16,740 bases of DNA. It comes from G020350405 sp964513655 (GTDB taxonomy: Bacteria; Planctomycetota; Phycisphaerae; Sedimentisphaerales; Anaerobacaceae). Below, piece after piece: positions 6,520 to 14,504 of the stretch (position 1 is its first letter; the number at the start of each line of letters is the position of its first letter). Below the pieces are notes generated by a model that had not been told where the DNA came from, did not search any database, and worked only from the letters and a program-made list of their open reading frames with translations. The stretch spans positions 1 to 16,740 of the forward strand of contig CAZENQ010000063.1 of NCBI GenBank assembly GCA_964513655.1, read 5' to 3'. Both the position numbers and the translations under genes were made by a program.

Positions 6520-6561
6520 TCAATTGATAATTGATTATTGATAACTGATTATTTATAATCG
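6520..6561. repeat. Three tandem 14-bp AT-rich repeats
   Basis: TCAATTGATAATTG (6520-6533), ATTATTGATAACTG (6534-6547) and ATTATTTATAATCG (6548-6561) follow each other without gaps. They lie in the divergent intergenic region and supply part of the ribE promoter. Confidence 0.6.
6531..6559 (+). promoter_or_regulatory. Sigma70-like promoter for ribE operon
   Basis: TTGATT (6531-6536) and a perfect TATAAT (6554-6559) are 17 bp apart. Start near 6566 gives a leader of about 65 nt, too short to hold an FMN riboswitch, and I see no FMN-element core in it. Confidence 0.5.
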
Positions 6562-6589
6562 ATTTTAGTGGCTGATCTTCTTTTATCAA
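6562..6589 (-). promoter_or_regulatory. Sigma70-like promoter for membrane protein/thyA/PPIase operon
   Basis: On the minus strand TTGATA (6589-6584) and TAAAAT (6567-6562) are 16 bp apart. The start would fall near 6555, inside the 14-bp repeats, so the 5' leader of about 55 nt would contain them. The site abuts the plus-strand ribE promoter, so the two polymerases would probably compete. Confidence 0.5.
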
Positions 6590-6630
6590 GTAAATAACCG
6601 TATTCGGCGCTGAATTTTAGAAGGGTTTTT

Positions 6631-7272
6631 ATGTTTACAGGGCTTATAGAGGCGGTTTGCCCGGTGAAATCGGTTCGGAGAAGCGACAGCGCAATGCATC
6701 TGACGGTAGATTTAGGCAAGCTGGCGGATGAGTGCAAAGTCGGCGACAGCATAGCGATAAACGGTGTCTGTCTGACGGTAGCCAAACTGGAGGGGCAATT
6801 AGCCACTTTCGATATCAGCGGCGAGACACTAGGCAAGTCAGCCCTGGGTAAATTGAAAGGGGCTTCTGAAGTCAACGTGGAACTATCTATGAAGGCCAGC
6901 GGCCGCTTTGGCGGCCATATTGTCCAAGGCCATATCGACGGAGTGGGAACGATTAAGGTGATTGAAAAGCCGGGTGAATTTGCGAATATGAAGTTTGCAG
7001 CCGGGGCAGAATTGCTTCAGACGATGGTAGTTAAGGGCTCGGTCGCCGTTGACGGAATAAGTTTAACAATAGCGAGTATGGATGAAAGCGGTTTCGGTGT
7101 TGCGATAATACTTGAGACGCTTAAAAGAACAACTCTGGGGAAAGCGAAAGTGGGTGATATAGTAAACATTGAAAGTGACATAATCGCCAAGATAATAAAA
7201 AAACAGCTCGATAAGATACTGCCATCAGAGGGAAAGCTGACGGTCGAAAAGTTGAAGGAGCTTGGTTTTTAA
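6631..7272 (+). CDS. ribE: Riboflavin synthase alpha chain
   Basis: The enzyme dismutates two molecules of 6,7-dimethyl-8-ribityllumazine to riboflavin; it works as a cytosolic trimer. The 213-residue protein shows the two homologous lumazine-binding barrels. The first runs from MFTGLIE to about residue 95 with the GDSIAINGVCLTV motif. The second begins at FGGHIVQGHIDGVG and has the parallel VKGSVAVDGISLTIA motif. The typical IPHTLxxTTLG segment reads IILETLKRTTLG here, losing the Pro and His, and the family's NxExD motif is NIESD. AGGG precedes the ATG by about six bases. It is first in an operon with pdxA (21 bp gap) and rsmA. Confidence 0.95.
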   Translation: MFTGLIEAVCPVKSVRRSDSAMHLTVDLGKLADECKVGDSIAINGVCLTVAKLEGQLATFDISGETLGKSALGKLKGASEVNVELSMKASGRFGGHIVQGHIDGVGTIKVIEKPGEFANMKFAAGAELLQTMVVKGSVAVDGISLTIASMDESGFGVAIILETLKRTTLGKAKVGDIVNIESDIIAKIIKKQLDKILPSEGKLTVEKLKELGF

Positions 7273-7293
7273 CTAACATCAGGCGATAGAAAT

Positions 7294-8358
7294 ATGGACA
7301 GGTCCCATACTAACAATTCGATAACCGAGCAGTTGGTTATAGGGGTGACGATGGGTGACCCGGCAGGTGTAGGTCCTGAGGTAGTGGTGAAGGCGTTGGC
7401 CGAGCCGGACATCCGTCGTGCTGCGAAATTCATCATTTTCGGGATGAATGAGCAGCTCTGTTACGCGGCCGACAGGGCTGAAATTGAGCCGTTCTGGGGG
7501 CGGCACCAGCACGAAAAAATCAGCAGAGATTACCCTCATAAGGTTGTCGTGGCGGACTATGATGAGTATTCGGTCCCTCCATGGGTTAGAGGCCCGAGCG
7601 TTGTTGGCGGCGAGGCATCCGTGCGGTTTTGCCTCGATGCGATTGACGCCGCCCGTTCCGGCATAATCGACGCGGTAGTTACAGCACCAATCAGCAAAAC
7701 GAGCTGGAAACTGGCAGGTGTTGACTGGCCGGGCCATACAGAGATGTTGGCGGCGAGGTGTAAATCTCCGCGTTCAGTGATGATGTTCACCGCCGGGCGG
7801 CTGAAAGTTGCACTGGCGACGATTCATGAGGCGCTTTTTGAAGTTAGGCACAAGTTCACAATCGGCTGTGTCTTTGAACCGATAGATTTACTAAATGATG
7901 CACTTAAGGATTATTTCGATATTCCAAATCCGAGGATTGGCGTGGCCGCATTGAACCCACATGCGGGGGAAGCAGGCCAGTTCGGCGATGAAGAGCAACG
8001 TATAATATCACCTGCAATTTTACTAGCCCAGGAACAGGGCATAAACTGTGCCGGGCCTTTTGCAGCCGATACACTTTTTTTGCGGGCCGCGCAAGGTGAA
8101 TTTGACGCAGTTGTCGCAATGTATCACGACCAGGGAATGATACCGGTGAAACTTCTTGCGTTCGAGGAGGCAGTTAACATCACCATCGGAATACCAATAA
8201 TAAGGACGTCACCTGCCCATGGAACTGCTTTCGATATTGCGGGTAGAAACCTGGCCAATACGGGGGGTATGAAATCAGCAATAAGCACTGCAATTCAGAT
8301 GGCCAGAATGAGAAATTGCCGGCTTGCAGAACGGTCGGCTAAAGCAAATGCAGACTAA
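7294..8358 (+). CDS. pdxA: 4-Hydroxythreonine-4-phosphate dehydrogenase
   Basis: PdxA oxidises 4-phosphohydroxy-L-threonine with NAD in the DXP-dependent pathway to pyridoxal phosphate. At 354 residues it is slightly longer than usual. Visible motifs are IGVTMGDPAGVGPE near the N-terminus, TAPISK, WPGHTEML, LNPHAGEAGQFGDEE, GPFAADTLF, YHDQGMIPVK and RTSPAHGTAFDIAGR. The last commonly has Asp where Ala stands (SxDHGTA). The metal-binding histidines sit in GHTE, YHDQG and AHGTA. The ATG at 7294 lies 15 codons before the first conserved motif; its ribosome binding site is weak. The stop overlaps the start of rsmA by 11 bp. Adjacent pdxA-rsmA is also the arrangement known from Escherichia coli. 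Confidence 0.95.
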   Translation: MDRSHTNNSITEQLVIGVTMGDPAGVGPEVVVKALAEPDIRRAAKFIIFGMNEQLCYAADRAEIEPFWGRHQHEKISRDYPHKVVVADYDEYSVPPWVRGPSVVGGEASVRFCLDAIDAARSGIIDAVVTAPISKTSWKLAGVDWPGHTEMLAARCKSPRSVMMFTAGRLKVALATIHEALFEVRHKFTIGCVFEPIDLLNDALKDYFDIPNPRIGVAALNPHAGEAGQFGDEEQRIISPAILLAQEQGINCAGPFAADTLFLRAAQGEFDAVVAMYHDQGMIPVKLLAFEEAVNITIGIPIIRTSPAHGTAFDIAGRNLANTGGMKSAISTAIQMARMRNCRLAERSAKANAD

Positions 8359-9232
8359 GCAGCAAATTCAGCAGTTGCTCGGCTCGGCACAAGTCCGGCC
8401 AAACAAGCGTTTGGGGCAGCATTTCTTAATCGACCTGAACCTGATGAAGCTACTGGTAGATTTAGCGGACATAGGCAAGGACGATGTAGTGTTGGAGGTC
8501 GGCTGCGGCACAGGTTCTCTAACGCAGGCGTTAGCGGAGAAAGCAGGGGGCGTTATCGCGGTCGAGATGGATAAGCCACTGGCGAGAATCACCGAGAGAG
8601 AACTTGCAGAGGCCAAAAACGTCGAGGTCATCCATACTGACATATTAGAGACCAAACACAGAATCGACTCAACAGTTATGCGTGTGCTTGAATCGGCCAG
8701 CAAAAAACACGCCGGTCGGTTTTTGCTGGTTGCAAACCTGCCTTATAACGTAGCATCAGCTGTGATGCTGAACTTGGTTACAGGGTCGGTAACCGCAGAT
8801 GGTATGTATGTCACCGTGCAGAAGGAGGTGGCTGACAGGATGACAGCGGCGTGCGGCAGTGGAGATTACGGGACGCTGAGCATTTTTTTGGCTGCGACAG
8901 GTGATGCGAGGATAGAGCGGCGTTTGAAGCCGGCGGTTTTTTGGCCCCAGCCGCAGGTTGACTCGGCAATGGTAAGCTTTATTCGCAAAACTGAGAAGGT
9001 CAGCCGGATTCAGAATATGGAGCTCTTCGGCAATGTGGTAAGTCTTTTTATGCAGCACCGCCGAAAGATGCTAAAGAACTGTACGAAGTTGGCCACCGGC
9101 AGTTTAGTGGAAATTGACAACTGGCAGGATATCTTTGAGCGTTCCTCTATCGACACGCACAAACGGCCCGAACAACTATCGGCGGATGAATATGTCGGCA
9201 TAGCAAATGCTTGTTATGACGCTCTGAGATAA
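8348..9232 (+). CDS. rsmA: 16S rRNA dimethyladenosine transferase RsmA (KsgA)
   Basis: The enzyme dimethylates the two adjacent adenosines of helix 45 in 16S rRNA using S-adenosylmethionine and checks late 30S assembly. From the ATG at 8348 the product has 294 residues. Motifs in order are KRLGQHFLID, the SAM loop EVGCGTGSLTQAL, VEMDKPLA, the catalytic NLPYNVAS, VTVQKEVADRM, FWPQPQVDSAMV and the C-terminal FMQHRRKMLKN. An in-frame TTG at 8324 would add eight residues with no conserved content, so I prefer the ATG, which overlaps the pdxA stop by 11 bp and suggests translational coupling. It ends the ribE-pdxA-rsmA operon and converges on the fumarase gene with a 48-bp gap holding no clear terminator. 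Confidence 0.95.
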   Translation: MQTKQQIQQLLGSAQVRPNKRLGQHFLIDLNLMKLLVDLADIGKDDVVLEVGCGTGSLTQALAEKAGGVIAVEMDKPLARITERELAEAKNVEVIHTDILETKHRIDSTVMRVLESASKKHAGRFLLVANLPYNVASAVMLNLVTGSVTADGMYVTVQKEVADRMTAACGSGDYGTLSIFLAATGDARIERRLKPAVFWPQPQVDSAMVSFIRKTEKVSRIQNMELFGNVVSLFMQHRRKMLKNCTKLATGSLVEIDNWQDIFERSSIDTHKRPEQLSADEYVGIANACYDALR

Positions 9233-9280
9233 TCAGTTCAGGGCAATTCGTTATAACTGTTGGGGCAAGCAAGCAAAGAT

Positions 9281-10144
9281 TTAAATAACCGCGGATTTAT
9301 GTCGGTGGCTGTGGCACTCGATGTTTACCGCTACCGGTAGTGATGCGATATGACAGGGGGCGGTTTCGATTAGACAAGCCAGGGCGGTGGTGTCGCCTCC
9401 GAGTCCCTGAGGTCCGAGGCCGAGTGCGTTTATTCGAGTGAGTAAATCAGTTTCAAGCCGGGCGTAAAACCGGTCGCTGTTTTTCTCGTTAATATCGCGC
9501 AACAGTGCCTTTTTACTTAGCAGACAACTTAGTTCAAAATTGCCGCCGATGCCAACACCAATAACGAAGGGTGGGCAGGCGTCAGCACCAGCCCGCTTTA
9601 CAACTTCAACAACCCAATCAATTATTTCACTTTTATCGGCTGTGGGATTGAACATTTTGAACTGGCTTTTGTTTTCACAGCCTCCACCCTTGGTCATAAG
9701 GCTTATCTTTAGCTTATCGCCATGGACGATTGAGTGGTGAATTACAGCGGGTGTATTCGAGTCAGTATTTTTGCGTTCATTGAGAGGGTCCGCAACAACA
9801 CTTTTTCGCAGGTAGCCCTTCTGGTAACCTGCCGCGACGCCCGCGTTGATTGCATCAAACAGAGTTGCCGACTCCCGGCCAGCCGGAGGTTTGATGGCAA
9901 CGTCAGAGCCCTGCTCGACGAAGACCACGGCAAGGCCTGTATCCTGACACAGCGGTATTGATTCAGTTTTCGCTATGTGGGCATTTTCGATGAGCCGGTT
10001 TAGTATCTCCGTTGCCCGGGGATTGGATTCTTTTTGAGCGGCTTTTTCGAGGGCGGCCAAGACATCACTGGGGAACTCATAAGCGGCTGTTATGCACAGC
10101 GCCTCAACGGTCTCGGCGATTTTTTCGAACTCGATGTGCCGCAC
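9281..10144 (-). CDS. Class I fumarase (FeS hydro-lyase) alpha subunit
   Basis: Two-subunit class I fumarases interconvert fumarate and malate with an oxygen-sensitive [4Fe-4S] cluster; L-tartrate dehydratase has the same alpha-chain family. The 287-residue protein covers only the N-terminal catalytic half: IPLCQDTGL (Cys66), TKGGGCENKSQF (Cys156), DACPPFVIGVGIGGN (Cys190), and SKKALLRDI. The three cysteines fit the cluster ligands. The usual GGT after GVGIG is GGN here. The start is GTG at 10144, with AGGGGG eleven bases upstream. It begins 5 bp after the beta-propeller gene and is therefore the last gene of that operon. No beta subunit is present in the window; downstream lies convergent rsmA. 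Fumarase is more likely than tartrate dehydratase, but sequence alone does not settle it. Confidence 0.88.
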   Translation of the reverse strand: MRHIEFEKIAETVEALCITAAYEFPSDVLAALEKAAQKESNPRATEILNRLIENAHIAKTESIPLCQDTGLAVVFVEQGSDVAIKPPAGRESATLFDAINAGVAAGYQKGYLRKSVVADPLNERKNTDSNTPAVIHHSIVHGDKLKISLMTKGGGCENKSQFKMFNPTADKSEIIDWVVEVVKRAGADACPPFVIGVGIGGNFELSCLLSKKALLRDINEKNSDRFYARLETDLLTRINALGLGPQGLGGDTTALACLIETAPCHIASLPVAVNIECHSHRHKSAVI

Positions 10145-10149
10145 AGTGA

Positions 10150-12498
10150 TCAGCTGCCCCCTATATTGACATCGAAAGTTTTATACATTGTGTTGCCGAC
10201 GTTATCACCAACTCTAACTGCGATTACGTGTTCTCCGGCATCCAAATCTTCAATCACGATTGTGAAATCCTCCTCTGTAGTATCAAAGACCGAATCATCC
10301 GGCAGCGTACCCATCCACTCGGCATTGCTGTCAATAGTGTAGTCTACTTTTTCGAGTGCGCTTAACTGGTCTGCCACCTGCAAGGTGAGTGTCACGGTTT
10401 TGTTATCTTTTTCGATATAGTAGTTTTCAATAACCGGCGGGGTATTATCAACCACCACCGGCTCGCTTATTCTACTGCCTGTTAATTTCGTTGTGGTGGT
10501 ATTACTTCTCTGGTCGCTGGCGGTCACTCTGACTTCATAGCGTCCATCTTCGATGGTCCTGCCGTCCCATTCGAAGGTATCCGCTTCAAGCTGGTCTTTG
10601 AGCTGGATCCAGTTTGTTCTTGGGATTTTTCTGAAGTCTATTTTGTAAATCAGCTTGTCGTTATTCTCGTCTTTGGCCTTATAGCTGATTTTGAATGTAC
10701 CCGCTTTTCCTGTTGTTTCGAGTCGCCCGACGCTGACCGATTCAACTTTGGGGGCGAGATTAGGCACAGTGTTGGCAACAGCGATTTCTCTTATGACGGG
10801 GCTTTTTTTACCGTCGGTGCTGTGCAAGACGAGTTTATACTGGCAGAATCTACCGGGCGGGCACCGCAGCTGCATCGGCTCTGTTATTTCGGTCAGCTCA
10901 GTCCAGTCAGAAAAGGTAGAGTCGTTTACATCTTTAACGTTTCCGCTCCGAGAAGAAACCAGAACTTTGCAGGCTCGCGGGATATCTGCTTCAATTTGGA
11001 GCTTTCCCCACCTTGAGGGCTGTCCGGCATCGATAAGGTCCGAGGTGTAGATTCCCTCAGAGGCAAAGGTTTTAGTAAGTTTTATCAATTTTGGGGCATT
11101 TGCTGTTCCCAGATAGAGGTCATCAGCATCCACCGCCATAGCGGTTATTTGCGATGCCTGCCGGTGCTCATAGATGACTTCCTGCTGCTCAGAGGCCGGG
11201 TCGACAGCAAAGGTACGGCCGCTGTTTCCGGTACCAATAAGCAGTTTGTTGTCTTGCTGGGTCAGGCAGAAGAAAACCGCGGCCTCGCTGAATATATTTG
11301 TGACGTAACCGTCTTTCGTTATCCTGTATATGTAACTGGCTTTGGCTGGCTTGGGTGGCTTGCGTGCTGGAGCCTGTTCCTTAGCTAATTGGCCGTTGGT
11401 GCTTTCTTTTGTATTTGCGATTTCTAGTTTCAGCCCGTCATTGCTTTGGCCGGGGCTTTCCTGGCTTTCTGTTTTTGTCTCAGGCCGACCCGCCAAAGGA
11501 AGTTGTGGAGCAAATTCTGCTTTCGTCTGGGTAATCTCGGCCAGGGTTGCGGCGGCATACAGGTCGGGTCCGGAGGCCTGCTCTGATGGGTATGGGATTC
11601 GCCGGTCATTTTCAGCAAATAATAATGCAGTAATTTCCGGCTGCTCGCCATCATATAAGACCGTTGCTGTTTTAGTGCGAGGGTCTATCCTGTAGACAAG
11701 TCCTCTGGTGTCACTTCCGGCGTAAACGAAGCCATCGGTGCCAATGGCCAGTGAAAGTATGTTTTTGTCGGTACTGTCATAAATAAGCTGCGGTTCCCTG
11801 CCAAAAGAATCAAGCTTGTAGAGCTTGCCTTCGGGTCCCGTACCCAAATAGATATCGCCGCCGTTATCGATGGCAATGGCGAAGATATATTTAGCGTCGT
11901 TAGGCTCAAAAATTATTTCGGGTTCTTCCATTCTGTCGGCTTCAAACCGGAGCAGCAGGCACTTCTCGCCGCTTACAGCAGCGAGAAGCCTTCCGGCGAC
12001 ATCAGTTGCCATGGCAAAGATATGCTCGTTGGCTAAATACTTATCCGCTTTGACTGAATTTGCATCTCCAAGGGCGTTTGTATCACTCGGCTGGTCGCTT
12101 GCTTCTTCGGTGTTCTGGCCCTCGGCCTCGGGCGGGTAAATCTTTTCTAATTTTCCGAGGCTGTATTTGTAGATACCTCCATTGGGGCTTGTGCCGACGA
12201 AAATGGTTCCTGCGCTTACGACAATGCTATTGATAGACCACACATCATCCAAACTTTCTATAAGCGTTTCGGCCGAGCGGCCAAGCTGAAGATTCCCCCG
12301 CGAGTCAACCACAACATCTTCAGTATCGCCCTTCATCAAATCAGCACTTGAACTGTGGCGTGTAACGTTTGTGGTGACGGCCAAACATGTTGGAGACAAC
12401 AAATAAATCAAAAACGAAAAGCTAAAAACGCAAAACCACAGCATAAGGCTCAAAGGTTTTAATTTTTTAGTAATAGTTTTCAGTTTTTCGTTTTTCAT
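10150..12498 (-). CDS. Secreted beta-propeller protein with Ig-like C-terminus
   Basis: A 782-residue exported protein of unknown role. Residues 1-40 are a Lys-rich start, a hydrophobic core (LMLWFCVFSFSFLIYLL) and a possible cleavage after TCLA. Residues ~65-480 contain recurring blades of the type IFAIAIDNGGDIYLGTGPEG-KLYKLD and ILSLAIGTDGFVYAGSDTRG-LVYRID, a WD40/NHL-like propeller. About residues 320-385 interrupt it with a Pro-, Glu-, Lys- and Gln-rich disordered insert ending APARKPPKPAK. Residues ~480-580 form a beta-sandwich-like region, and ~590-690 and ~690-782 look like fibronectin or Ig-type domains (GRYEVRVTASD; AGEHVIAVRVGDNVGN). No enzyme motif is evident; a binding or scaffold role in the envelope is inferred. 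AGGGA precedes the ATG. It follows the S55 peptidase gene by 12 bp. Confidence 0.85.
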   Translation of the reverse strand: MKNEKLKTITKKLKPLSLMLWFCVFSFSFLIYLLSPTCLAVTTNVTRHSSSADLMKGDTEDVVVDSRGNLQLGRSAETLIESLDDVWSINSIVVSAGTIFVGTSPNGGIYKYSLGKLEKIYPPEAEGQNTEEASDQPSDTNALGDANSVKADKYLANEHIFAMATDVAGRLLAAVSGEKCLLLRFEADRMEEPEIIFEPNDAKYIFAIAIDNGGDIYLGTGPEGKLYKLDSFGREPQLIYDSTDKNILSLAIGTDGFVYAGSDTRGLVYRIDPRTKTATVLYDGEQPEITALLFAENDRRIPYPSEQASGPDLYAAATLAEITQTKAEFAPQLPLAGRPETKTESQESPGQSNDGLKLEIANTKESTNGQLAKEQAPARKPPKPAKASYIYRITKDGYVTNIFSEAAVFFCLTQQDNKLLIGTGNSGRTFAVDPASEQQEVIYEHRQASQITAMAVDADDLYLGTANAPKLIKLTKTFASEGIYTSDLIDAGQPSRWGKLQIEADIPRACKVLVSSRSGNVKDVNDSTFSDWTELTEITEPMQLRCPPGRFCQYKLVLHSTDGKKSPVIREIAVANTVPNLAPKVESVSVGRLETTGKAGTFKISYKAKDENNDKLIYKIDFRKIPRTNWIQLKDQLEADTFEWDGRTIEDGRYEVRVTASDQRSNTTTTKLTGSRISEPVVVDNTPPVIENYYIEKDNKTVTLTLQVADQLSALEKVDYTIDSNAEWMGTLPDDSVFDTTEEDFTIVIEDLDAGEHVIAVRVGDNVGNTMYKTFDVNIGGS

Positions 12499-12510
12499 GT
12501 TTAGTCCCTG

Positions 12511-14352
12511 TCATTCTTCTACAGTTATATGCATAATTTTCTTGTCGATAACGACTGTGCTGGTTTTCAGGCTTTTTTCAAGCCAATGCTCATACGGCCG
12601 GGTTTTAAGCGCTCTTTTAGCGTCCTGCATGAGCAGAGCCTTTGTGGCCGGCAGATCAGGCAATTGGGCATTAGCCACGGTGACACCACTGGGCGGCAAG
12701 ACCAAGAGGCAATACAATCTGTCCCTGTCGATAGTAAGAATATTGTTCATTGCATCAAGAAGAGTGGGCAGACTTTGAGGAACAAATTTATAAGGTGCAG
12801 CTTTCCTGAGAAACTGGCGGTAGCCGTAGCCGCCGCACACAATCAACTCATATTTTCCGGGAGCCAGTTCGCGAGGAATACTTAAGTTAAACCGGTATCT
12901 TTTCTTTTCGGCAAGCGGTGGTTGGACAATCACGCTGACATCGAGTTGCTGGCCTGCCTTGACTCTTGAATCAGACAAATCAGCCGACCATATTCTTGAG
13001 GAAATATCTTTAGGCGCTATGCTAACCTCAAAATCAATCGATTGTATACCAATTTTCTGGTACGGGTTATTCATAAGTATAGCAACCGAACCGATACTTT
13101 CCGCGAGCATCTCCCCCAGGCCGACACCTGATGAGGAATTTTCAAAAACAATCGGACTGGCGTCATCCACGCCAATGGTCACCTTGTACTCGATGGTATG
13201 GTCCAGCGGCAAACTCCCACGCATGAAGGCCGCCCCAGCCACAGCTGCACGAAGTACAGACGGAGTAAGCAGCCGATTGTTAGCCACCCGACAGTTGTAT
13301 ACTCGCACTTCAGCATCATTATAACGGTCAACTTTTATCGTCAGTGATATCATTTTGGCCTCTGCGCCGAGCTGTCCGCGAACTGCCGCCGACTCGTCAA
13401 CGGTCAAGGCACCAACTATTTCAATCGCACTTGCAAATTTAAAAGAACGATACGTACTGGAGATTACGGTGTGGACCTGCCCGGTGGCGATTGGCAAATC
13501 TATCGGTCCAAGACCAAGCATGCTGTGCCCAAAGCCATAGACCCTGTCACCCACCATTTCTGTCACAGTCCCAATCGCCTCCATCTTCATATCACCGGTT
13601 ATTAGCGGTATAGCAAGGCAAGCTCCCGGTGCTAATTTGGTATGTGGCATTTCACTTCTTGGTGGGTCCTTTTCGCTTGTCTGGTTTGAGTTTTCGCCAC
13701 CGCCGATAGCGGCAACTGCTATAAGTCCGAACGGTTCAACCGAATCATTCAACTGCTCAACAACTCCAGCGGGCAAGCCATAGGTAATCAACGGACATCG
13801 CAGGGCAGTCACATCGGTGCGGTTTTCTGCCGTCAGCGGGCCGTTGGTAACCTGCTCGTATACTTTCGCAAAATCCAGAGGCTCGGAAAAATCAAATCGG
13901 AAACCTGCCTCCCAAACGGCCCTTTCTGCATCTCGGGCAACCTGGCCCACCGCAAGCATCTCCTCGATAGGTGTCACCCCGTAGACCGGCTCCTTGCTGA
14001 AAGTCCATGAGAAAGCCAATGCCCCCGCTAATCGGCCTTCGATATAAACAGGCGAGCCGCTGCACCCCCACACAGGCCCGGTATGAATAAAACGCTCATC
14101 AGTACCACGCACCAAAATTGCATCTCTGCCGGGTGTCGCATCTCGCACGACGCTCAGGATGTCCAGACCAAACTTTTCGACCTCGGTGCCTTCGTAGGCG
14201 GTGAGGCAATACGCATCCATTCCGGGTCGAATCTCATCAACAGAAATGTATTTGCTCTTATCGAGCTGCTGGCTGGCCCAGGCAGAGGAAGCCCCGCAAG
14301 CCAGAAGGCACAATACGAATTTTATCTTTAGTTTTGCGAAAATTTCGAGCAT
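12511..14352 (-). CDS. Secreted SpoIVB/S55-type serine peptidase-like protein
   Basis: A 613-residue exported protein. Residues 1-26 form a signal peptide ending ASSAWA. Residues ~36-140 carry DEIRPGMDAYCLTAYEG and then GCSGSPVYIEGRLAGALAF, the S55 motif with probable nucleophile Ser98, followed by YGVTPIEEML. Residues ~240-345 hold GFGHSML with His276, then LPIATGQVHTVISSTYRSFKFA. In Bacillus SpoIVB the GH motif comes before the SGS motif; here the order is reversed. The C-terminal ~250 residues are beta-rich and end in a Leu/Pro-rich helical segment (LPPSGVTVANAQLPDLPATKALLM). Sporulation is not implied. The ATG at 14352 has no clear Shine-Dalgarno, only about 26 nt from the predicted start of transcription. 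It is the first gene of an operon with the propeller and fumarase genes. Activity is unproven. Confidence 0.83.
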   Translation of the reverse strand: MLEIFAKLKIKFVLCLLACGASSAWASQQLDKSKYISVDEIRPGMDAYCLTAYEGTEVEKFGLDILSVVRDATPGRDAILVRGTDERFIHTGPVWGCSGSPVYIEGRLAGALAFSWTFSKEPVYGVTPIEEMLAVGQVARDAERAVWEAGFRFDFSEPLDFAKVYEQVTNGPLTAENRTDVTALRCPLITYGLPAGVVEQLNDSVEPFGLIAVAAIGGGENSNQTSEKDPPRSEMPHTKLAPGACLAIPLITGDMKMEAIGTVTEMVGDRVYGFGHSMLGLGPIDLPIATGQVHTVISSTYRSFKFASAIEIVGALTVDESAAVRGQLGAEAKMISLTIKVDRYNDAEVRVYNCRVANNRLLTPSVLRAAVAGAAFMRGSLPLDHTIEYKVTIGVDDASPIVFENSSSGVGLGEMLAESIGSVAILMNNPYQKIGIQSIDFEVSIAPKDISSRIWSADLSDSRVKAGQQLDVSVIVQPPLAEKKRYRFNLSIPRELAPGKYELIVCGGYGYRQFLRKAAPYKFVPQSLPTLLDAMNNILTIDRDRLYCLLVLPPSGVTVANAQLPDLPATKALLMQDAKRALKTRPYEHWLEKSLKTSTVVIDKKIMHITVEE

Positions 14353-14384
14353 TTATAACTGTTTTCAATTGACTACAAGTTAAA

Positions 14385-14436
14385 ATTTTAGCCGCCTGAA
14401 AGACCTATTGCAAGATAAAACAATTTTTGCTATACT
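14385..14436. promoter_or_regulatory. Divergent promoter pair sharing one -35 element
   Basis: TTGCAA at 14408-14413 is its own reverse complement. Rightward, TATACT (14431-14436) lies 17 bp away and would start the TPR/Rlu operon near 14443. Leftward on the minus strand, TAAAAT (14390-14385) also lies exactly 17 bp away and would start the S55 operon near 14378. Both fit sigma70 spacing, so polymerase could bind only one direction at a time. Confidence 0.6.
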
Positions 14437-14504
14437 CCAGTGTTGGTTCCACAATTGATATCACGGCGACAATTTATACAGTCTTCCAAGAGAAGGAGAA
14501 AAAG

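Noticed and set aside
6560..6630. FMN riboswitch before ribE
   Set aside because: The predicted leader is only about 65 nt and AT-rich, without the conserved FMN-element core.
8324..8347. TTG start extending rsmA by eight residues
   Set aside because: The extension lies inside pdxA, has no Shine-Dalgarno and adds nothing conserved; the ATG at 8348 is sufficient.
14427..14504. TTG start extending the TPR protein by 26 residues
   Set aside because: It begins inside the -35/-10 spacer of the predicted promoter, upstream of the transcription start; AAGGAG marks the ATG at 14505.
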